Positions 58,610 through 64,000 of a stretch of DNA of 64,000 bases are shown here, piece by piece. The notes under the pieces are model-generated. The model worked only from the letters and a program-made list of their open reading frames with translations. It was not told where the DNA came from and ran no database searches. The position numbers and the translations under genes were made by a program. Each line of letters starts with the position of its first letter. Positions within the stretch are counted from its first letter, which is position 1. The stretch is taken from the NCBI GenBank assembly GCA_023426545.1, contig JAFAAN010000171.1, forward strand, positions 124,001-188,000, read 5' to 3'. The DNA is from Pseudomonadota bacterium (GTDB lineage: Bacteria > Myxococcota > Myxococcia > Myxococcales > Myxococcaceae).

Positions 58610-60133
58610 ATGAAGCTGACGGATGTCCTCGCAGGATGTGGTGCCGAGCAGACCTCGGGCGGCCGTTCCGCGGTTGACGTCACCGGTGTGACGCAGGACT
58701 CGCGGCGCGTGAAGCCGGGAGACCTGTTCGTCGCCATTCCTGGCACGAAGGAGGATGGGGCCCAGTTCATCGGCGAGGCCGTGTCCCGTGGCGCCGTGGC
58801 GGTGGTGTCCGAGAAGCCGGTGCCGTCCTCCCAGGTGCCCTTCTTCAAGGTGGGGAGCGCCCGCAAGGCGCTGGCGCTCATCGCGGCCAACTTCTACGGC
58901 CGCCCGGCGGACCAGCTGACGCTGCTGGCGCTTACCGGCACCAACGGGAAGACCACCACCAGCTACCTGCTGGAGGCGATGAGCACCGCGGCCTACGCGT
59001 CCACCGGCGTCATCGGGACGCTGGGCTACAAGTTCGCCGGCCGTACGCAGGAGAGCGCGAACACCACGCCGGACCCGCTGGAGCTGCACCGCATCCTCCG
59101 GGAGATGGTGGACGCGGGGGTGGAGACGGTCATCATGGAGGTGTCCAGCCACGCGCTCGCGCAGGAGCGCGTGCACGGGCTCACCTTCAAGGCCGCGGGC
59201 TTCTCGAATCTGAGCCGCGACCACCTCGACTACCACAAGGACATGGAGGACTACTTCCAGTCCAAGCGGAAGCTCTTCGCGGAGAACCTGTCCGCCACCG
59301 GCGTGGCCGTGGTGAACGGCGACGACACCTACGCCAGCCGCATCTACAACGAGCAGCGCGGCCAGAAGCGCATGGCGTGGAAGTTCAGCCGCCAGGGCAC
59401 CGGGGAGATCTCCGCGGCCGACGTGAGCTTCTCGCTCCAGGGCATCAAGGGCGTGCTGAAGACGCCCGCGGGTGACATCCCGCTCAAGAGCAAGCTGCTG
59501 GGGCCCCACAACCTGGAGAACATCCTCCTGGCGGTGGGCATCGGCCTGGGCGCGGGCTTCTCGCGCCGCGACGTCCAGGAAGGCATCGAGCGGATGATGC
59601 CGGTGCCCGGCCGCATGGAGCGCGTGGAGAACTACGGCCCCGCCGGGGCGCCCGCGGTGCTGGTGGACTACGCGCACACGGATGACGCGCTCAAGCGCTC
59701 CATCGAGGCGGCGCGCACGCTGGCCAAGGGCCGCGTCATCACCGTGTTCGGCTGCGGAGGGGACCGGGACAAGGGCAAGCGCCCGCTGATGGGGGCGGTG
59801 GCGGGCGAGGGCGCCGACCTGGCCGTCGTCACCAGCGACAACCCCCGCACCGAGGACCCGGACGACATCATCTCGCAGGTGACGGCGGGCATCGAGAAGA
59901 GCGGCCTGCGCCGCATCTCCGCCGGCAAGGCGAAGAGCGGTGAGAAGGGCTACCTGGTCGACGCGGACCGCCGCGCGGCCATCGAGCAGGCCATCAGCCT
60001 GGCCTCCGCGGACGACGTCGTCCTCATCGCGGGCAAGGGCCACGAGACGTACCAGCAGGTCGGCGAGGAGAAGCACGTCTTCGACGACCGGCAGGTGGCC
60101 GCCAAGGCACTGGCCAACCGCACTGCCGGGTAG
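58610..60133 (+). CDS. murE: UDP-MurNAc-tripeptide synthetase MurE
   Basis: 507 residues. Mur ligase motifs: N-terminal VTGVTQDSRRVKPGDLFVAI, ATP loop LTGTNGKTTT, HALAQERVHG, and the C-terminal DNPRTEDP signature that indicates meso-diaminopimelate as the substrate. It adds the third residue of the peptidoglycan stem in the cytoplasm. ATG 58610 follows GGGGAAGAG. 51 bp separate it from ftsI. Confidence 0.96.
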   Translation: MKLTDVLAGCGAEQTSGGRSAVDVTGVTQDSRRVKPGDLFVAIPGTKEDGAQFIGEAVSRGAVAVVSEKPVPSSQVPFFKVGSARKALALIAANFYGRPADQLTLLALTGTNGKTTTSYLLEAMSTAAYASTGVIGTLGYKFAGRTQESANTTPDPLELHRILREMVDAGVETVIMEVSSHALAQERVHGLTFKAAGFSNLSRDHLDYHKDMEDYFQSKRKLFAENLSATGVAVVNGDDTYASRIYNEQRGQKRMAWKFSRQGTGEISAADVSFSLQGIKGVLKTPAGDIPLKSKLLGPHNLENILLAVGIGLGAGFSRRDVQEGIERMMPVPGRMERVENYGPAGAPAVLVDYAHTDDALKRSIEAARTLAKGRVITVFGCGGDRDKGKRPLMGAVAGEGADLAVVTSDNPRTEDPDDIISQVTAGIEKSGLRRISAGKAKSGEKGYLVDADRRAAIEQAISLASADDVVLIAGKGHETYQQVGEEKHVFDDRQVAAKALANRTAG

Positions 60134-60171
60134 GCCGTACCCGCCCCGGCGACCCGCCCATCTCTCACACC

Positions 60172-61572
60172 ATGGCAGCTTCCTTCAGCGACGAAGAGGT
60201 GGTGCAGGCGACCGGGGCCACCCGGCGTGGCGGCCCGGCCCCGGCCGCCTACGCGGCCGTCTGTACCGATACGCGGGCGCTCACCCCCGGGTGCCTCTTC
60301 GTGGCCCTGGTGGGGGAGCGCTTCGACGCCCACGCCTTCGTGGACGCCGCGGCGAAGGGCGGGGCGGCCGGCGCGGTGGTGGCGCGCGGGCGCCCGCTGC
60401 CCGAGCTACCCGAGGGCCTGGCCCTCTATGAGGTGGAGGACACCCTGCGCGCCCTGGGCGCGCTGGGGCGGCACCACCGGCAGCGCTTCCGGATTCCGGT
60501 GTGCGCGGTGGGCGGCTCCAACGGGAAGACGACCACCAAGGAGATGGTGGGCGCCATCCTGGCCACGCGCGGGCCGGCGCTGAAGACCGAGGGCAACCTC
60601 AACAACGAGATTGGCGTCCCGCTGACGCTCTTCCGGCTGGAGCCGCGCCACGTCGCGGCCGTCATCGAAGTGGGGATGAACCAGCCGGGGGAGATTGAGC
60701 GGCTGGCGCGCATCGTCCAGCCGGACGCCGGCGTCATCACCGTGGTCCAGCCCGAGCACCTGGAGGGGCTGGGCAGCCTGGAGGGCGTGGCGGCGGCGGA
60801 GGGCGAGCTGTTCCAGGAGATGGGGCACGGCACCACCGTGGTGGTGAACGTGGACGACGCGCTCATCCCCGCGCAGGCGGAGCGCAGCGCCGCGCAGCGG
60901 CTCACGTTTGGCCGGGCCGAGCACGCCGACGTGCGGCTGGCGGACGTGAAGACGCTGGGCCGCGAGGGCATGGTGGCCACGGTGCGGCACCTGGGCCGCG
61001 AGTGGCAGGTGCGGCTGCACTTCGTGGGGCCGCACAACGCGGAGAACGCGACGGCGGCCTTCGCGGTGGCGCTGGCGCTGGGCTACACGCCGGAGGAGTG
61101 CGTGCGGGGCCTGGAGTCGGCGCGGCCGTACGCGCGGCGCCTCAACGTGGTGGACGGGCGGGACGGTGTGACGGTCATCGACGATTGCTACAACGCCAAC
61201 CCGGCCTCCATGGACGCCGCGCTGGAGACGCTGGGCACGCTGGTGCCCGCCGGCGGCCGGGCGGTGGTGGTGCTGGGGGACATGCTGGAGCTGGGGCCGG
61301 GCGAGCTCGAGGAGCACGCGCGCCTGGGCGGCCAGGTCCCTTCACACGCGGCGCTGGCGGCGTTCTTCGGTCCCCGCTCCTTGAAGGGGTGGGAGGCCGC
61401 TTCCATGGGTGAATCCGCCGCCCATTTCACCGACGTGGAGCCGCTGATGGCGTGGTTGTCGCCGCGGCTGCGCGCAGGTGACGTGGTGCTGGTGAAGGGC
61501 AGCCGCGGCATGCGGCTGGAGCGGGTGGTGGCCGCCCTGACGGGCACGGCCGCCCCCGGAGGAAACCACTAG
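60172..61572 (+). CDS. murF: UDP-MurNAc-tripeptide:D-Ala-D-Ala ligase MurF
   Basis: 466 residues. The N-terminal CTDTRALTPGCLFVALVGER, ATP loop VGGSNGKTTTKEM, EVGMNQPGEIERLARIVQPD and VIDDCYNANPASMDAAL are typical MurF signatures. It completes the pentapeptide. It overlaps mraY: the stop TAG (61570-61572) shares one base with the GTG start of mraY. Confidence 0.96.
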   Translation: MAASFSDEEVVQATGATRRGGPAPAAYAAVCTDTRALTPGCLFVALVGERFDAHAFVDAAAKGGAAGAVVARGRPLPELPEGLALYEVEDTLRALGALGRHHRQRFRIPVCAVGGSNGKTTTKEMVGAILATRGPALKTEGNLNNEIGVPLTLFRLEPRHVAAVIEVGMNQPGEIERLARIVQPDAGVITVVQPEHLEGLGSLEGVAAAEGELFQEMGHGTTVVVNVDDALIPAQAERSAAQRLTFGRAEHADVRLADVKTLGREGMVATVRHLGREWQVRLHFVGPHNAENATAAFAVALALGYTPEECVRGLESARPYARRLNVVDGRDGVTVIDDCYNANPASMDAALETLGTLVPAGGRAVVVLGDMLELGPGELEEHARLGGQVPSHAALAAFFGPRSLKGWEAASMGESAAHFTDVEPLMAWLSPRLRAGDVVLVKGSRGMRLERVVAALTGTAAPGGNH

Positions 61573-62750
61573 TGCTGTACCTCCTGTACGAGGTCATCCA
61601 GAACACGGAGGCGGGGCGCTTCCTCAACTTCCTGCGCTACCCCACCTTCCGCATCATCGCCGCGGGCGTCTTCGCGCTCCTGCTGGGCATGCTCATCGGC
61701 CCCTGGCTCATCGCCCGGCTGCGGCTGAAGCAGCACGGGCAGAGCAACGTGCGTGAGGACACGCCGGACTCCCACCAGAAGAAGAAGGGCACGCCCACCA
61801 TGGGCGGCTCGCTCATCCTGCTGTGCATCGCGGCGGGCACGCTGCTGTTCGCGGACCTGAAGAGCCGCGCGGTGTGGGTGATGCTGCTGCTGACGATGGG
61901 CTATGGCTTCATCGGCTTCCTGGACGACTGGCTCAAGCTCTCCAAGCGCAACTCCAAGGGCCTGGCCGGGCGCAAGAAGATGGTGCTGCAGACCTTCTTC
62001 TTCCTGGTCGCGGTGTTCGGCCTGCTGACGACCTGGACGCAGCCGGACGGCTCCTTCGGGCCCACGCTGCTCATCAACACCAAGCTGACGCTGCCCTTCA
62101 TCCCCACGCGCTGGTTCAACCCGGACCTGGGCTGGTTCTACGTCGTCTTCGCGTGGATTGTCGTCGTGGGCACGTCCAACGCGGTGAACCTCACGGACGG
62201 CCTGGATGGCCTGGCCATCGTCCCCACCATCGTGTCCGCCATCACCTTCGCGGTGCTCTGCTACGTGGCGGGCACCACGCTGAGCATCGCGGACTGGGAG
62301 GTGTCCGGCGGCGTGTCGCGCATGGTGGCCACCCCGCTGTACCAGTACCTGGGCATCCTCCAGGTGCCGGGCGGCGCGGAGCTGGCGGTGTTCTGCGCGG
62401 CCATCGTCGGCGCGGGCATCTCCTTCCTGTGGTTCAACACCTACCCTGCCTCCGTCTTCATGGGCGACATCGGCTCGCTGGCCCTGGGCGGCGCGCTGGG
62501 CGGGCTGGCGATGCTGTCCAAGAACGAGGTGGTGTCCGCCATCATCCACGGTGTCTTCTTCGCCGAAATCCTGAGCGTGATGATTCAGGTCACGTCCTTC
62601 AAGATGACGGGCAAGCGCGTCTTCAAGATGGCGCCGGTGCACCATCACTTCGAGCTCAAAGGGCTGGCCGAGCCGAAGATCATCGTCCGTTTCTGGATCG
62701 TCTCCATCCTCTGTGGTGGCGTGGCGCTCCTGTCCCTGAAGCTGCGCTGA
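61572..62750 (+). CDS. mraY: Phospho-MurNAc-pentapeptide transferase MraY
   Basis: 392 residues from GTG 61572, about ten membrane helices. Catalytic and signature segments are GFLDDWLKLSKRNSKGL, NAVNLTDGLDGLAI, GDIGSLALGGALG and APVHHHFELKG. It makes lipid I at the inner face of the membrane. It is about 30 residues longer than E. coli MraY; the extra sequence lies in the loop after the fifth helix (about residues 145-175 and 235-260). Confidence 0.96.
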   Translation: MLYLLYEVIQNTEAGRFLNFLRYPTFRIIAAGVFALLLGMLIGPWLIARLRLKQHGQSNVREDTPDSHQKKKGTPTMGGSLILLCIAAGTLLFADLKSRAVWVMLLLTMGYGFIGFLDDWLKLSKRNSKGLAGRKKMVLQTFFFLVAVFGLLTTWTQPDGSFGPTLLINTKLTLPFIPTRWFNPDLGWFYVVFAWIVVVGTSNAVNLTDGLDGLAIVPTIVSAITFAVLCYVAGTTLSIADWEVSGGVSRMVATPLYQYLGILQVPGGAELAVFCAAIVGAGISFLWFNTYPASVFMGDIGSLALGGALGGLAMLSKNEVVSAIIHGVFFAEILSVMIQVTSFKMTGKRVFKMAPVHHHFELKGLAEPKIIVRFWIVSILCGGVALLSLKLR

Positions 62751-62769
62751 ACCCGGAGGTGGCACGGCC

Positions 62770-64000
62770 ATGACGTTGGCGCTGTCCGGTCAGAAGGTGC
62801 TGGTGTTCGGGCTCGCGAAGAGCGGCGTGGCCGCGCTGCGCCTGCTCCGCCAGCACGGCGCGGACGTCACGGCGCTGGACGCGCGGGGCGAGGACGCGCT
62901 GGGCGCGGTGGCGGGCGAGGTGAAGGCGCTCGGGGCCACGCTGGTGTCCGGTCCCACGCCGCCGGGGCTGCTGGCGTCACAGGCGCTGGTGGTGGTGAGC
63001 CCCGGGGTGCCGCTGGCGCTGCCGGAGATCCAGGCCGCGCGCGCGGCGGGCGTGGCGGTGTGGGGCGAGGTGGAGCTGGCGGGCCGGCTGCTGGCCGGCG
63101 TGCCGCTGTTCGGCATCACCGGCACCAATGGCAAGAGCACCACCACGGCGCTCACCGGCGCGCTCTTCGCCAGCGGCGGCAAGCGCACCTTCGTGGGCGG
63201 AAACCTGGGCCGGCCCTTCAGCGAGGCGGCCATGGCCCCGGAGGCGTGGGACGCGCTGGTGGTGGAGCTGTCCAGCTATCAGTTGGAGGGCATCCGCGCG
63301 CTGCGGCCCCGGGGTGCGGCCATCCTCAACCTCACGCCGGACCACATCGACCGCTATCCCAACCACGCGGCCTATGGCGAGGCGAAGGCGCGCATCTTCC
63401 AGCAGCAGGAGGCCGGTGACTTCGCGGTGGTGAACGCGGACGACGCGGACGTGCTGGCCCTGGCGCGCGGCGCGAAGGCGCCGGTGTACGGCTTCAGCCT
63501 CACGGGCAAGCCGGTGGCGGATGCCCCGGCGCTGGCGGGGCTGGCGGTGGCGGAGCCGGGCGGCTTCCGGCTGGCGTTCCTGGGCGAGCACTACACGTTG
63601 ACGAACCGCGCGTTGCGCGGCGCCCACAACGCGCAGAACGCGATGGCGGCGGCGCTGCTGGCGCGGCTGGGCGGCGTGGCCTCCGGCGCGGTGCAGGTGG
63701 GGCTGGACGGCTACCCGGGCCTGCCGCACCGCCTGGAGAGCGTGCGTGTGCTGGACGGCGTGGAGTGGGTGAACGACTCGAAGGCCACGAACGTGGAGTC
63801 GGTGCTGGTGGCGCTGCGCGCGTTCTCCAGCGGCGTGTGGTTGATTGCCGGCGGCAAGGGCAAGGGCGCGCCGTACGCGCCCATGGTGGAGGCGGGGCGG
63901 GGCAGGGTGAAGGGCGTGCTCACCATTGGCGACGACGCGGAGGCGCTGGCCCGGGCCTACGCCGGCGCGGCGGACGTCCACGTGTGCGGCACGCTGGCGC
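62770..64000 (+). CDS. murD: UDP-MurNAc-L-Ala:D-Glu ligase MurD, 3' end cut by window edge
   Basis: At least 410 residues from ATG 62770; the frame is still open at 64000, so a short C-terminal part is missing. The N-terminal Rossmann domain (KVLVFGLAKSGVAALRLL), ATP loop GITGTNGKSTTT, LSSYQLEGI, NLTPDHIDRY and VNDSKATNVES are MurD signatures. It adds D-glutamate to UDP-MurNAc-L-Ala. It begins 19 bp after mraY. Confidence 0.95.
   Translation, partial: MTLALSGQKVLVFGLAKSGVAALRLLRQHGADVTALDARGEDALGAVAGEVKALGATLVSGPTPPGLLASQALVVVSPGVPLALPEIQAARAAGVAVWGEVELAGRLLAGVPLFGITGTNGKSTTTALTGALFASGGKRTFVGGNLGRPFSEAAMAPEAWDALVVELSSYQLEGIRALRPRGAAILNLTPDHIDRYPNHAAYGEAKARIFQQQEAGDFAVVNADDADVLALARGAKAPVYGFSLTGKPVADAPALAGLAVAEPGGFRLAFLGEHYTLTNRALRGAHNAQNAMAAALLARLGGVASGAVQVGLDGYPGLPHRLESVRVLDGVEWVNDSKATNVESVLVALRAFSSGVWLIAGGKGKGAPYAPMVEAGRGRVKGVLTIGDDAEALARAYAGAADVHVCGTLA

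Noticed and set aside
57383..60076. An 897-codon minus-strand open frame opposite ftsI and murE
   Set aside because: High-GC shadow frame with His/Arg/Leu-rich composition; both plus-strand genes carry complete catalytic motifs.
1..64000. tRNA, rRNA, insertion sequences, prophage or integrative elements
   Set aside because: No tRNA T-loop or rRNA-like sequence, no transposase or integrase motifs, and no shift in base composition large enough to suggest recent transfer were seen by eye.

Overview
The window is high-GC DNA with tightly packed genes and strong G/C bias at third codon positions. It looks like a chromosomal segment of a Myxococcus-type myxobacterium. The best marker is an adjacent pair at 44688-46223: a CarD protein (CdnL-like N-terminal domain, acidic linker, four AT-hooks) and the archaemetzincin-like zinc protein CarG, a pair known from Myxococcus xanthus. 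I see no tRNA, rRNA, CRISPR array, insertion sequence or prophage.

Layout. (1) 1-4850: a truncated heme-oxygenase-like gene with a small Cys-rich partner, a three-gene membrane operon (DUF2157, DUF4401, GDYXXLXY), a thioredoxin, a histidine-rich metal-binding protein and a probably frameshifted small gene. (2) 5069-13571: a complete MoxR/DUF58/Bat operon, inferred to work at the cell envelope. (3) 13691-15116: a small STAS-like protein, a stand-alone receiver protein and a PilZ protein. (4) 15341-24243: a type III secretion (T3SS) operon in the order needle-like, SctI, SctJ, FliG-like, SctQ, FliO-like, SctR, SctS, SctT, SctU, SctV, with several 4-nt start/stop overlaps. (5) 24269-34807: an HU/IHF protein, a YihY/BrkB membrane protein, RNase E/G, DUF3052, acylphosphatase, NAD-dependent DNA ligase and Rho. 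(6) 34833-46511: lipoproteins, an AI-2E-family exporter, a glutamine amidotransferase / glutamine-synthetase-like / iron alcohol dehydrogenase locus, a GT39-like glycosyltransferase and carG-carD. (7) 46601-54056: a Ser/Thr kinase with PEGA domain, a lipoprotein, an SRPBCC-ArsR operon with a clear operator, an acyl-CoA dehydrogenase and a double-PilZ protein. (8) 54321-64000: the start of the division and cell-wall (dcw) cluster: mraZ, a STAS gene, rsmH, ftsL, ftsI, murE, murF, mraY and the 5' part of murD.

Most interesting region: the T3SS. M. xanthus is described, from memory, as having an atypical needle-less T3SS-like machine used in killing prey on contact. Here the first gene of the operon ends in a motif very like the C-terminus of PrgI/MxiH needle subunits. 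It sits just before the inner-rod and SctJ genes, the same order as prgI-prgJ-prgK. The operon also encodes a FliG-N-like protein, a FliO-like protein and an SctR with a signal peptide, all flagellar traits that ordinary injectisomes lack. No ATPase (SctN), stator (SctL), SctD or secretin gene is in the window.

Regulation visible in the sequence: a consensus-like promoter and three 10-bp-spaced MraZ boxes before mraZ; a TTGACA promoter overlapping a perfect 9-bp inverted repeat before the SRPBCC-ArsR operon; a candidate promoter with a long leader before rho; an AT-rich palindrome before the heme-oxygenase-like operon; and strong hairpins at most convergent gene ends, usually overlapping a stop codon.
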